A DNA stretch of 54,420 bases, taken from NCBI GenBank assembly GCA_050186335.1, contig JBFWYO010000019.1, positions 1 to 54,420 on the forward strand. The letters run 5' to 3'. Shown piece after piece: positions 1 through 7,777 of this stretch (the first letter of the stretch is position 1; every line of letters begins with the position of its first letter). Made by a program: the position numbers and the translations under genes. This DNA is from JBFWYO01 sp050186335 (GTDB lineage: Bacteria; Pseudomonadota; Alphaproteobacteria; Bin65). The notes under the pieces are model-generated. The model had not been told where the DNA came from. It did no database searches and was given only the letters and a program-made list of their open reading frames with translations.

Positions 1-60
1 GAATTTCGCCGCCGAGGCGGCTTTACACAGCGGGCAGCGCCCGCTCTTTGTCTTCGTCAT
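1..60 (-). CDS. yacG: DNA gyrase inhibitor / zinc-binding protein YacG, 5' part only
   Basis: Only the first 20 codons are inside the window; the gene runs off the left edge. The start reads MTKTKSGRCPLCKAASAAKF, with the first CPxC pair of the YacG zinc finger. YacG proteins are about 60 residues long, bind one zinc through four cysteines and inhibit DNA gyrase. A GAGG sequence lies 6 bases upstream of the ATG. The gene follows the ribonuclease gene by 22 bases in the same direction, the usual alphaproteobacterial order maf-rng-yacG. The second Cys pair is outside the window and unseen. Confidence 0.8.
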   Translation of the reverse strand, partial: MTKTKSGRCPLCKAASAAKF

Positions 61-82
61 GACAGACCTCGATGGCAAGTAA

Positions 83-1501
83 TTATAGCACGACCAGCCA
101 GGCTTCCGAAACGCGGCCAGCTGTGATGCGCAGTTCGAGCGCGCGGCCGAGGCGCCGTTCGACAATGCTGCGTGCGATCGCCAACGCGGCGCCGTCCAGC
201 GCGCCGCCCAGATCCGCCGAAACGGCAACCGCCCGCACGCGGCCCGGCTGCGCGCGGTCGGCGGCGAGCACACCGCGCAACAGTTCGTGACCGATGGTTT
301 CGAACGATTTGGCGAGCGATGTGGGTTGACCCGGCCGCGCCAGCAGCTCCACGATCGAGGGGCCTTCGCGCTTGCGCGTGAGTTCGACCAAGCCGAGACG
401 CGTAAAGCCCAAGATCTTGACCGGCCGTTCGTCGTCGTTTGCGGACGCGATCAGCGCTTTCAGCACACGCTGGCGATCCGCGTCGCGCTCCAGGCGCAAG
501 AAGTCGACCAGCACCTGGCCGCCGATATCGCGCAGGCGCAGCTGACGGGCGATCGCCGCGGCTGCGTCGAGATTCACCGCCAGCCGATGCGCCACCGTGC
601 CCTCGCCCGCACCGCCCGTCGCGTCGACATCGATCAGCGTGGCGGCTTCAGCCATATCGACGGTCAGCGAAGCGCCTTTGGGCAGTGCCACGCGCCGTTC
701 CAGCAAACCTTGCCATTCGTCTTCCAGCCCGAGCGTTTCGAACAGCGAATCGGGATGCACCGTTACGCGCGCATCCGGCAGGGCCGTGCGCACCTGCCGT
801 TCTAGGTCAGCGTCGTCGACATCGATGTCGAGCTCGCCGCCCACCTCGCGCGCGAGCCGCGGCGCGAACGGCAGGTCCGCATGTATCAATCCGGGCGCCA
901 TGCTTCTTGTCGCTGCGGCTGACAGTGTCTGCCAGGTGATGCGGGCGGCGTCGATTTCGCGGCGCAGATGTTCCAGCGGCGCGGATACCGCGTGTGCGCG
1001 GACGACGACGCCCTCGCCTTTCTTCAGCGTCGGCGTCAACGCCTTGCGCAACGCCTCGGCGCGCGCCGGCGCGGCGCCCCGCGCGACCGCGACCCCGCCG
1101 GTCCACGGACGGAAGGTCAAAGCACGCAGCGGCAGCCCGATAATTCCCGTGCCGCGCGCGCGTTTGTCGCCGACCGCGTCGGCTGCGATCTGCACGACGA
1201 TGAGCGCGCCCTCGGCGATCGGCATCGCGTTCCGCTGATTCGGTTTCGCGGCGCGCGCGCCGCTCAGGATCGCGGGCGGCGGGACATCGGCCGCGGAAAC
1301 GAAAATTTCGGCGTCGCCGACATCGACGAATAGGCCCGCCAGGCCGGCGACGGCGCTGCGTACGCGACCTACATATATGTTTCCGACTCGGCTCGGCCGC
1401 TGCGCGCGCTCGAGAAAGAACCTCTGTACGCGACCTTCCGCATCGACGATTGCCGCGCGCTGCTCGCCGGGCGAAGCGGAGATCACCAGCCTACGCGCCA
1501 T
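83..1501 (-). CDS. rng: Ribonuclease E/G family protein
   Basis: A 472-residue RNase E/G catalytic-core protein, expected to be a cytoplasmic endoribonuclease for single-stranded A/U-rich RNA. An N-terminal S1-type segment (GNIYVGRV to about residue 110) precedes the nuclease part. The two metal-binding acidic motifs are visible as LIDVDATGG and GGQVLVDFLRLE. The CPxC zinc-link that follows the core in E. coli RNase E and G is absent; the sequence there is RKREGPSIVELLARPGQ. The ATG chosen overlaps the maf stop by 11 bases; an upstream in-frame extension is arginine/cysteine-rich and unlikely. This looks like the short Rne/Rng paralogue found beside maf and yacG in alphaproteobacteria rather than the degradosome RNase E. 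Confidence 0.85.
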   Translation of the reverse strand: MARRLVISASPGEQRAAIVDAEGRVQRFFLERAQRPSRVGNIYVGRVRSAVAGLAGLFVDVGDAEIFVSAADVPPPAILSGARAAKPNQRNAMPIAEGALIVVQIAADAVGDKRARGTGIIGLPLRALTFRPWTGGVAVARGAAPARAEALRKALTPTLKKGEGVVVRAHAVSAPLEHLRREIDAARITWQTLSAAATRSMAPGLIHADLPFAPRLAREVGGELDIDVDDADLERQVRTALPDARVTVHPDSLFETLGLEDEWQGLLERRVALPKGASLTVDMAEAATLIDVDATGGAGEGTVAHRLAVNLDAAAAIARQLRLRDIGGQVLVDFLRLERDADRQRVLKALIASANDDERPVKILGFTRLGLVELTRKREGPSIVELLARPGQPTSLAKSFETIGHELLRGVLAADRAQPGRVRAVAVSADLGGALDGAALAIARSIVERRLGRALELRITAGRVSEAWLVVL

Positions 1502-2081
1502 AGCCGAGCCCGCGCAGCAGCGCCGCCGCTTCGTACAACGGCAGCCCGACAATGTTGGAATAAGAGCCGGAGATGCCGGTCACATAGGCGGCGGCGCGCC
1601 CCTGGATGGCGTAGCCGCCGGCCTTGCCGCGCCACTCGTCGGACGCGACATACGCATCGATTTCTCGCGCGGTCAGATGCTTGAACACGACGCCGGTGGC
1701 GACCACGCGCACGACCGTGCGTCCGCCAGGCGCCGCGACGGCAACGCCGCCATACACGCGATGGCGCCGCCCGGACAGGAGTTCAAGACATTTTCGCGCC
1801 GTCTGTTCGTCTTCGGACTTGGGCAGAATGCGCCGGCCGCAGGCGACGACCGTATCGGCCGCCAGCACGAACGCGTTCGCATGGCGCGCCGCAACCGCGC
1901 GCAGCTTTTCCCCGGCCAAGCGTCGGGCATGCACGGCGGGCAATTCGAGCGGCGGAATGGTTTCGTCGATATCCGCCGGATCGACTGCATCGGGCACGAT
2001 GCCGATCTGGCGCAATAGATCGAGGCGCCGCGGCGAGGCCGAGGCGAGGATCAGTCGCGTCCGGCCGGGTGCGTGCGCCAT
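1491..2081 (-). CDS. maf: Maf family nucleoside triphosphate pyrophosphatase
   Basis: A 196-residue Maf protein. Family members hydrolyse non-canonical or canonical nucleoside triphosphates to the monophosphate and pyrophosphate and are linked to septum control and housecleaning. The N-terminal ILASASPRR signature and the AADTVV motif with its catalytic Asp near residue 75 are both present. Length is normal for the family. The gene lies between infA (61 bases upstream) and the ribonuclease gene, whose start overlaps the maf stop, so translation is probably coupled. Whether it is the dTTP/UTP or the m7GTP subtype cannot be settled by eye. Confidence 0.92.
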   Translation of the reverse strand: MAHAPGRTRLILASASPRRLDLLRQIGIVPDAVDPADIDETIPPLELPAVHARRLAGEKLRAVAARHANAFVLAADTVVACGRRILPKSEDEQTARKCLELLSGRRHRVYGGVAVAAPGGRTVVRVVATGVVFKHLTAREIDAYVASDEWRGKAGGYAIQGRAAAYVTGISGSYSNIVGLPLYEAAALLRGLGYGA

Positions 2082-2142
2082 GCAACGTTCTTGTGGCTTT
2101 CGCGGCGGGGTTCGCGGCCGTACGGGCCGACGGATTCGGCGG

Positions 2143-2361
2143 TTACTTGAAACGGAACGTGATGCGGCCCTTGCTGAGATCGTAGGGCGTCATTTCCACG
2201 TTCACCCGGTCGCCCGCCAACACGCGGATCCGGTTCTTGCGCATTTTGCCCGAGGTATGGGCCAGAATCACGTGCTCGTTATCCAATTTCACGCGAAACA
2301 TCGCGTTGGGCAGGATTTCAGTCACCGTGCCCGAAAACTCCAGTAAATCTTCCTTCGCCAT
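2143..2361 (-). CDS. infA: Translation initiation factor IF-1
   Basis: A complete 72-residue IF-1 beginning MAKEDLLEFSG and ending KGRITFRFK, an S1-like OB-fold that binds the 30S A site during initiation. The length and residues match the universal family (usually 71-73 residues). The ATG follows a purine-rich GGGAGTCT stretch. About 170 bases separate it from the phosphatase gene upstream, enough for its own promoter, though none is obvious. It is in its usual alphaproteobacterial place before maf. Confidence 0.98.
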   Translation of the reverse strand: MAKEDLLEFSGTVTEILPNAMFRVKLDNEHVILAHTSGKMRKNRIRVLAGDRVNVEMTPYDLSKGRITFRFK

Positions 2362-2531
2362 AGAGACTCCCGTTTGGCCAGTCCTTGGCCGGGCACCGCC
2401 CAGCAACCGGCCGAGAACATGGTCGCCTCGGATGCCGGGGTCAAGGGGCTTGGCAGCACAGACGCTACGGGCAGTGGACGGCGCGGACCGGGTGCAATCT
2501 TGCCGATGGCCCAACGCCCGCGCCGCTCGGT

Positions 2532-2990
2532 TCAACTCGGCTTCAACGGCGCCGGGAATCTTTTGTGGATGCGCGCGATGATCTGGTCCCTGACCGCCCG
2601 GTAGGCTTCCAGCTTCTGCTCGCGCGTGCCTTCGACGGCGGTCGCATCCATGGTCGGCCAGTATTCCACTTCGCACGCCATGGTGCGGGTCATCTCGACC
2701 GCCTTGTGCTGCGCCTCGGGCGACAGTGCGACGACGATATCGAACGACGAATCGTGAAGTTCGTCGAATGTCTTGGCGTGATGGCGCTTCATGTCGATGC
2801 CGATCTCTTCCATGACGGCGATCGCGAATCCGTCGATATCCGAGGCGCGCACGCCCGCCGAATCGACGAATACGCGCCGACCGTGCAGGAATTTCATATA
2901 AGCCTCGGCGATCGGCGAGCGCACGGCGTTCATCGTGCAGGTGAAGAGAATGCTGCCGGGCAGGTCGCGCGATTTTATTGCCTCGCCCAT
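2532..2990 (-). CDS. Low-molecular-weight phosphotyrosine phosphatase / arsenate reductase-like
   Basis: A 152-residue protein of the LMW-PTP fold. The phosphate-binding loop CTMNAVRS (Cys18-X5-Arg24-Ser) is intact near the N terminus. The usual C-terminal DP acid motif is not clear; the corresponding stretch reads YWPTMDATAV. The product could dephosphorylate tyrosine residues or act on small phosphoesters; arsenate reductase activity is less likely because the extra redox cysteines of ArsC are missing. One base separates it from the UPF0262 gene upstream, so it belongs to the hisG-hisD operon. The family is regularly found between UPF0262 and infA in alphaproteobacteria. Its substrate is unknown. 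Confidence 0.85.
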   Translation of the reverse strand: MGEAIKSRDLPGSILFTCTMNAVRSPIAEAYMKFLHGRRVFVDSAGVRASDIDGFAIAVMEEIGIDMKRHHAKTFDELHDSSFDIVVALSPEAQHKAVEMTRTMACEVEYWPTMDATAVEGTREQKLEAYRAVRDQIIARIHKRFPAPLKPS

Positions 2991-2991
2991 C

Positions 2992-3486
2992 TCAGCCCCT
3001 GATGTGCAGCACGCACAGGAGGGTGAACAGCCGCCGGGCGGTCTCGAAATCGAGATCGACCTTGCCGGCCAACTGGACCTTGAGAATTTCCGAGCCTTCG
3101 TTGTGCAGCGAACGCCGGCCCATGTCGATCGCTTCGATCCGCGACGGGCTGGCGGTCTTGATGGCCTGGAAATAGCTTTCGCAGACGGTGAAATAGTCTT
3201 TCACCACGCGGCGGAACGGCGTCGTCGGCAGCGGCACGCGCAGCAGTTCGGCATCCGCAGAATCGCGAATGTCGAAGATCAGCCGATTGTCCTCGATACC
3301 GAGGCGCACATGATACGGGCCCGGCTTATCGGTGACCGGCGCGAAGTGATTCGCCTCGAGCAGATCGTAGATCGCCACCGCCCGCTCGTGCTCGACGTCC
3401 GGGCTGCGCCGGACGACCGTGCGCTCGTCGAGCTCGATCTTGGCGATGCGCGTCGCAGGCGTTGATTTCGGTTCGTCGGACGACAC
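2992..3486 (-). CDS. UPF0262 family protein
   Basis: A 164-residue cytoplasmic protein of the alphaproteobacterial UPF0262 family, recognised by RIAKIELDE near the N terminus, the ERAVAIYDLLEANHF stretch and the GRRSLHNEGSE motif. No signal peptide, membrane segment or cysteine cluster is visible. It is 18 bases from hisD and 1 base from the phosphatase, so the three are probably cotranscribed. Its function is unknown; the constant hisD-UPF0262-phosphatase-infA neighbourhood is the only lead. Confidence 0.88.
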   Translation of the reverse strand: MSSDEPKSTPATRIAKIELDERTVVRRSPDVEHERAVAIYDLLEANHFAPVTDKPGPYHVRLGIEDNRLIFDIRDSADAELLRVPLPTTPFRRVVKDYFTVCESYFQAIKTASPSRIEAIDMGRRSLHNEGSEILKVQLAGKVDLDFETARRLFTLLCVLHIRG

Positions 3487-3504
3487 CGGGGGCCGTCCCG
3501 CCGT

Positions 3505-4821
3505 TCAGGACTTGTTGCGGACGGCAGCGCCGCCGCCGAGCCGGATCGACACCGACAGCGCATGCGCGCCCAAACCTTCATGCTCGGCCAGCGTGACCGC
3601 AGCCGGGCCGATCGCCGCCAGGCTTTTCGGGTCGCACGAAACCAGCGAGGTGCGCTTCATGAAATCGAGCACACCGAGGCCCGAGGAGAACCGCGCGCTT
3701 TGCGACGTGGGCAGCACATGATTCGGGCCGGCAACATAATCGCCGATCGCTTCCGGCGTGTGGCGGCCGAGGAATATGGCGCCGGCGTGCCTGACCTTCG
3801 CCGCCAGGCGTTCGGGCGCGTCGACGCACAGCTCCAGATGTTCCGGCGCCAATCGATCGATCAACGGCACGGCTGCGTCCAGACTCGCGACGACGACGAT
3901 CGCGCCGTGGTCACGCCAGCTCTGCGCGGCGATCGCGGCGCGCGGCAGGGATTTCAGGTGCGCGCTTACGGCCGCATCGACCTTGTCGGCAAACGCCGCA
4001 TCGTCGGTGATCAGGATCGACTGCGACGCGACGTCGTGCTCGGCCTGGGACAGCAGATCGGCGGCGATCCAGGCCGGATCGCTCCGCTTGTCGGACACCA
4101 CGAGAATTTCCGAGGGACCGGCGATCAGATCGATGCCGACGGCGCCAAACACTTGTTTCTTGGCCGACGCCACATAGGCGTTGCCCGGCCCGACGATCTT
4201 GTCGACCTTGGCGATGGTGGCGGTCCCATAGGCCAGCGCCGCTACGGCCTGCGCGCCGCCGATGCGGTAGATTTCGGTCACCCCGGCGAGACGTGCTGCG
4301 GCCAGCACGAGGTCGTTCAATTTTCCGTCCGGCGTCGGCACCACCATGACGATGCGTGCAACCCCGGCAACCTTGGCCGGAACCGCGTTCATCAAGACTG
4401 AACTGGGATAGGCAGCCGTGCCGCCAGGTACGTACAGCCCGACCGCGTCGAGCGGCGTCCAGCGCGCGCCGAGCTTGACGCCTTGGACGTCCTCGAACTC
4501 GAAGCCGGCGGGCAGCAATCTCTTGTGGTAGGCCTCGATGCGCGCGGCGGCAAATTGCAGGGCCGCGACAGCCTTCGCATCTGCGCGGGCCGCGGCCGCA
4601 TCCAGTTCCGCGGCATCGATGCGCAAACCGGAAGCCGCCAACGTCAGGCGATCGAATCGCTTGGTGTAATCGACGATTGCGGCATCGCCGCGCGCGCGCA
4701 CGTCGGCAATGATATCGGCGACCACCGCATCGACATTCTGGCCTTCCTGATCGCGTGCACGGAGAAATTTCTGAAACGCGTCGTCGAAGCCGGGCGCTCG
4801 GGCATCGAGCCTAAGCGGCAT
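3505..4821 (-). CDS. hisD: Histidinol dehydrogenase
   Basis: A 438-residue HisD that oxidises L-histidinol to L-histidine in two NAD-dependent steps, the last reactions of histidine synthesis. The zinc ligands lie in SQAEHD (Gln and His), the conserved APEHLEL stretch carries the Glu/His pair, and the C-terminal GPNHVLPTSQSARF signature is intact. The length is normal. The start overlaps the end of hisG by 11 bases, so translation is coupled. Confidence 0.97.
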   Translation of the reverse strand: MPLRLDARAPGFDDAFQKFLRARDQEGQNVDAVVADIIADVRARGDAAIVDYTKRFDRLTLAASGLRIDAAELDAAAARADAKAVAALQFAAARIEAYHKRLLPAGFEFEDVQGVKLGARWTPLDAVGLYVPGGTAAYPSSVLMNAVPAKVAGVARIVMVVPTPDGKLNDLVLAAARLAGVTEIYRIGGAQAVAALAYGTATIAKVDKIVGPGNAYVASAKKQVFGAVGIDLIAGPSEILVVSDKRSDPAWIAADLLSQAEHDVASQSILITDDAAFADKVDAAVSAHLKSLPRAAIAAQSWRDHGAIVVVASLDAAVPLIDRLAPEHLELCVDAPERLAAKVRHAGAIFLGRHTPEAIGDYVAGPNHVLPTSQSARFSSGLGVLDFMKRTSLVSCDPKSLAAIGPAAVTLAEHEGLGAHALSVSIRLGGGAAVRNKS

Positions 4822-5494
4822 GACCGAGCTCCGCCACGACGGTGCGGAATCGCTCGATCCAGCCGCCGATTTCCGACGAACGGGTCTTGAACGCGGCGCG
4901 GTTGACGACCAGCCGCGAAGTTATGTCGGCGATGCGTTCAACTTCGACCAGCCCGTTGTCGCGCAACGTGCGCCCAGTCGACACCAGATCGACGATGCGG
5001 CGGCATAAGCCCAATGTCGGCGCGAGTTCGAGCGCGCCGTTCAGCTTGATGCATTCGGCCTGGACGCCGCGCGCGGCAAAATGGCGCCGGGTGATTTCCG
5101 GATATTTTGTCGCCACACGGACGTGGCTCCATGTCGACGGATCGTCGCGCGCCACCATCTCAGCGGGCTCGGCAACCGCCAGATGGCATTTGCCGACTTG
5201 CAGATCGAGCGGCACGTAGAGTTCCGGATAGTCGAACTCCAGAATCACATCGTGGCCGGCGATCCCCATTTGCGCGGCGCCGAACGCGACGAAGGTCGCG
5301 ACATCGAAGCTGCGCACGCGGATCAGCGAGATACGGTCGTGATTGGTGGCGAAGCGCAGCGCCCGGCTGTCCTCGTCCTCGAACGCGGCTTCCGGTTCGA
5401 TGCCGGCACGGCGCAGCAACGGCATCACCTCTTTAAGGATGCGCCCCTTGGGGACGGCTAAAATCAGCCGTTCGTTGGAATTCGTCATGGTCAT
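4811..5494 (-). CDS. hisG: ATP phosphoribosyltransferase, short form
   Basis: A 227-residue HisG catalysing the first committed step of histidine synthesis, condensation of ATP and PRPP. It begins with RLILAVPKGRILKE and contains DLVSTGRTLRDNGL, the PRPP-binding loop. It lacks the roughly 80-residue C-terminal regulatory domain of long HisG, so it is the short form, which in other bacteria works as a hetero-octamer with HisZ. No hisZ is in this window. A second ATG two codons downstream is possible as the start. It lies 15 bases after DUF2948 and overlaps hisD. Confidence 0.95.
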   Translation of the reverse strand: MTMTNSNERLILAVPKGRILKEVMPLLRRAGIEPEAAFEDEDSRALRFATNHDRISLIRVRSFDVATFVAFGAAQMGIAGHDVILEFDYPELYVPLDLQVGKCHLAVAEPAEMVARDDPSTWSHVRVATKYPEITRRHFAARGVQAECIKLNGALELAPTLGLCRRIVDLVSTGRTLRDNGLVEVERIADITSRLVVNRAAFKTRSSEIGGWIERFRTVVAELGHAA

Positions 5495-5509
5495 CGTCGC
5501 AACTAAGGT

Positions 5510-5968
5510 TCAGGCGCCGGTCGTTTCGGCCGCTTCGTGCCCGGGCTTGCGCGGGGTCGGCCAGGGCTCGCCGATATCCTCGATGTGGCAGTCGAGCGCC
5601 GCCAGATCAAGGCGGATCGCGGCGGCGCCGGCAAATAACAGCACCGCGGCTCCCGGTTCAACCTGAATTGTGAGCAATTCCAGCATGCTATCCCTGGCCC
5701 CGGAATCGACACGCGGATCGATGCCGCGCTGTTTGACCGCCTTTACCTGCTTGAACACCAACCCGCAGTTGATGCGTTCGTAGACCGGTTTGCCGTCCAC
5801 CAGCTCGCCGGCCTGCTCCCAGCGGAACCGCTGCACCACGGCGACGAATTGCCGCTCGGCGGGCACGTAGGCGATCTCCGACACCGGCACGATGGCGTCC
5901 TGCAGGATCGTCGCGATGGTCGCCATATCCTGCGGATCGGTGGCTCTAAGGCGCAGCCGCGGCGTCAT
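5510..5968 (-). CDS. DUF2948 family protein
   Basis: A 152-residue cytoplasmic protein of the alphaproteobacterial DUF2948 family, recognised by LRLRATDPQDMATIATILQD at the N terminus and the INCGLVFKQV and IEDIGEPWPT stretches. The ATG chosen forms an ATGA overlap with the murA stop, which favours it over an in-frame start 36 bases upstream. The gene sits between murA and hisG, where it is almost always found in this class. No catalytic motif is evident and the function is unknown. Confidence 0.85.
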   Translation of the reverse strand: MTPRLRLRATDPQDMATIATILQDAIVPVSEIAYVPAERQFVAVVQRFRWEQAGELVDGKPVYERINCGLVFKQVKAVKQRGIDPRVDSGARDSMLELLTIQVEPGAAVLLFAGAAAIRLDLAALDCHIEDIGEPWPTPRKPGHEAAETTGA

Positions 5969-7227
5969 ATGCCGTCCTTCAACCGTTCGATCTCGGCCCC
6001 GCATGCCGCCAGCTTGTGCTCGAGCTGTTCGTAGCCGCGATCCAGGTGGTAGACGCGGTTGATCATGGTTTCGCCGTTGGCGGCAAGCGCCGCCAGCACC
6101 AGACTAGACGACGCGCGCAGATCGGTCGCCATGACTTCGGCGCCGTGCAAGTCGTTCACGCCGCGCACCATGGCCGAACGCCCGTGCAGGTTGATGTTGG
6201 CGCCCATGCGCGAAAGTTCCGGCACATGCATAAAGCGGTTCTCGAAAATCGTCTCGGTGATCATCGAAGCGCCGGACGCGGTCGCCATCAGCGCCATGAC
6301 TTGCGCCTGCAGGTCGGTCGGGAAACCCGGGAACGGATCGGTGATGACGTCGACGCCGCGCAGCTCGCCGTTGCTGGAAATGCGCACACCCGCCGGCGTT
6401 TCGTCGACGACGGTGCCGGCCTTGCGCAGCACTTCGATCACCGCGCCGATCAGAGCTGGTTTGACGCCCTTAAGCTCGACGTCGCCGCGCGTGATGGCGG
6501 CGGCCATCGCATACGTGCCGGCCTCGATGCGGTCGGCGACCACCGGATGGGTCGCGGCATGCAAGCGCGCAACGCCGTCGATCGTGATCACTGGCGTGCC
6601 GAGGCCTTTGATTTTTGCGCCCATCGCGATCAGGCATTCGCCGAGATCGACGATCTCCGGTTCGCGCGCGGCGTTCTCCAATATCGTCTGCCCCTTGGCG
6701 AGGCTGGCCGCCATCAAAAGGTTCTCGGTCGCGCCGACCGAGACTTTCGGGAATCTAAAATGCGCGCCGATCAGACCCTTCGGCGCCTCGGCGATGATGT
6801 AGCCCTGGCCGAGTTCGATCTTGGCGCCGAGCGCTTCGAGGCCTTTGAGATGCAGATCGACCGGCCGGGCGCCGATTGCACAGCCGCCCGGCAGCGAGAC
6901 CTTGGCCACACCACAGCGCGCGAGCAGCGGCCCGAGCACCAGGATCGATGCGCGCATGCGGCGCACCAGATCGTAAGGTGCCGTGGTGTTGGTGATCTCT
7001 TTGGCGGTCAGGACGCAGGTATGATCCTCGATCTCGACGGCGACCCCGTGCTGCGCCAGCAACCGCTCCTGCATCTTGATGTCGGCAAGCAACGGCATGT
7101 TGGTCAGCGTCAGGGGCTGATCGGTCAAAATGGCGGCCGCCATCAACGGCAGCGCCGCGTTCTTGGCGCCGCTGATGGTGATTTCGCCCTTCAAGGGGCG
7201 TCGGCCGACGATCCTGATCCTGTCCAT
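5965..7227 (-). CDS. murA: UDP-N-acetylglucosamine 1-carboxyvinyltransferase
   Basis: A 420-residue MurA, which transfers enolpyruvate from PEP to UDP-GlcNAc in the first committed step of peptidoglycan synthesis. The N terminus MDRIRIVGRRPLKGEI leads into the conserved ISGAKNAALPLMAAA. The active-site cysteine that reacts with fosfomycin is present in LPGGCAIGARPVDLH, so the enzyme should be fosfomycin-sensitive. The start is set by this N terminus; a 23-codon upstream extension has no family similarity. It is the first large gene of the leftward cluster. Confidence 0.97.
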   Translation of the reverse strand: MDRIRIVGRRPLKGEITISGAKNAALPLMAAAILTDQPLTLTNMPLLADIKMQERLLAQHGVAVEIEDHTCVLTAKEITNTTAPYDLVRRMRASILVLGPLLARCGVAKVSLPGGCAIGARPVDLHLKGLEALGAKIELGQGYIIAEAPKGLIGAHFRFPKVSVGATENLLMAASLAKGQTILENAAREPEIVDLGECLIAMGAKIKGLGTPVITIDGVARLHAATHPVVADRIEAGTYAMAAAITRGDVELKGVKPALIGAVIEVLRKAGTVVDETPAGVRISSNGELRGVDVITDPFPGFPTDLQAQVMALMATASGASMITETIFENRFMHVPELSRMGANINLHGRSAMVRGVNDLHGAEVMATDLRASSSLVLAALAANGETMINRVYHLDRGYEQLEHKLAACGAEIERLKDGI

Positions 7228-7377
7228 GAAAGTCCCCGGTACTGACGCGGCATCGCTGGGCCGCAGCACTCCACCGATACCGCGCAATTCCGGCAATACC
7301 GCGGCATGTCGGCGGCTTTGTAACGGAACGCGCGCGGCGGCGAAAGGGGCGCCCGCGGGCGCCCCGACGAGACCAAT

Positions 7378-7566
7378 CTAGGTCTTAATTTTCGGCGCGG
7401 GTACCGGCGAATCCGCACCGCCCTGGGCCTGTCCAGCGGCCTGGGTCTTGCGCCGTTGCAGATTGGCACGCAGGGCCGCCGCCAGCCGCTGCTGGCGCTG
7501 CTGTTGGCGCGATTTGCCTTGGGTCGAGAGTTTCGGCGGCGCGGTTTCGGGCGACGGCTTGGTCAT
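7378..7566 (-). CDS. Small basic protein upstream of murA
   Basis: A 62-residue arginine/glutamine-rich protein starting MTKPSPETAPPKLSTQGKSR and containing QQQRQQRLAAALRANLQRRK. Proteins with an LxxALRANLxRRKxQ core are often annotated as hypothetical next to murA in alphaproteobacteria, and from memory this one fits. A 12-codon upstream extension is possible but less family-like. The middle is probably a basic helix; there is no membrane segment. It is separated from murA by 150 bases. Function unknown; a nucleic-acid-binding role would be a guess. Confidence 0.7.
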   Translation of the reverse strand: MTKPSPETAPPKLSTQGKSRQQQRQQRLAAALRANLQRRKTQAAGQAQGGADSPVPAPKIKT

Positions 7567-7657
7567 GCGGGAAGTGTCGCGTGCGGCTCGCCCGCCGGTC
7601 AAGCGCTCCGCCGCGCACGCCGAGACAATCTGATTTTAATAGTATTATCAATAGCTT

Positions 7658-7675
7658 AAGGAGGATATACAAATG
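7658..7675 (+). promoter_or_regulatory. Very strong ribosome binding site for a leader ORF
   Basis: AAGGAGG stands 8 bases before an ATG in an A+T-rich stretch that contrasts with its surroundings. A TATTAT hexamer at 7643-7648 could be a -10 element, but no good -35 is visible. The site serves the short leader ORF, not the CNNM gene start 68 bases further on. Confidence 0.6.
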
Positions 7676-7777
7676 CCGGGCCATGCGCGCCATATTATGG
7701 CTTCGGCTTGCGGGCCGGATTTGATTGTCGACGGGGTGCAATGCTTTACGTTGAATTGGCGATCGTGCTCGCCTTGA
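7673..7777 (+). CDS. 34-codon leader ORF overlapping the CNNM protein gene
   Basis: An ORF of 34 codons beginning MPGHARHIMASACGPDLIV. It has a consensus Shine-Dalgarno sequence and overlaps the first 37 bases of the downstream gene in another frame. The peptide resembles no family I know. The likely role is translational coupling or attenuation of the CNNM gene, whose own ribosome binding site is weak. It could instead be a chance ORF or a mis-sequenced N terminus. Confidence 0.45.
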   Translation: MPGHARHIMASACGPDLIVDGVQCFTLNWRSCSP

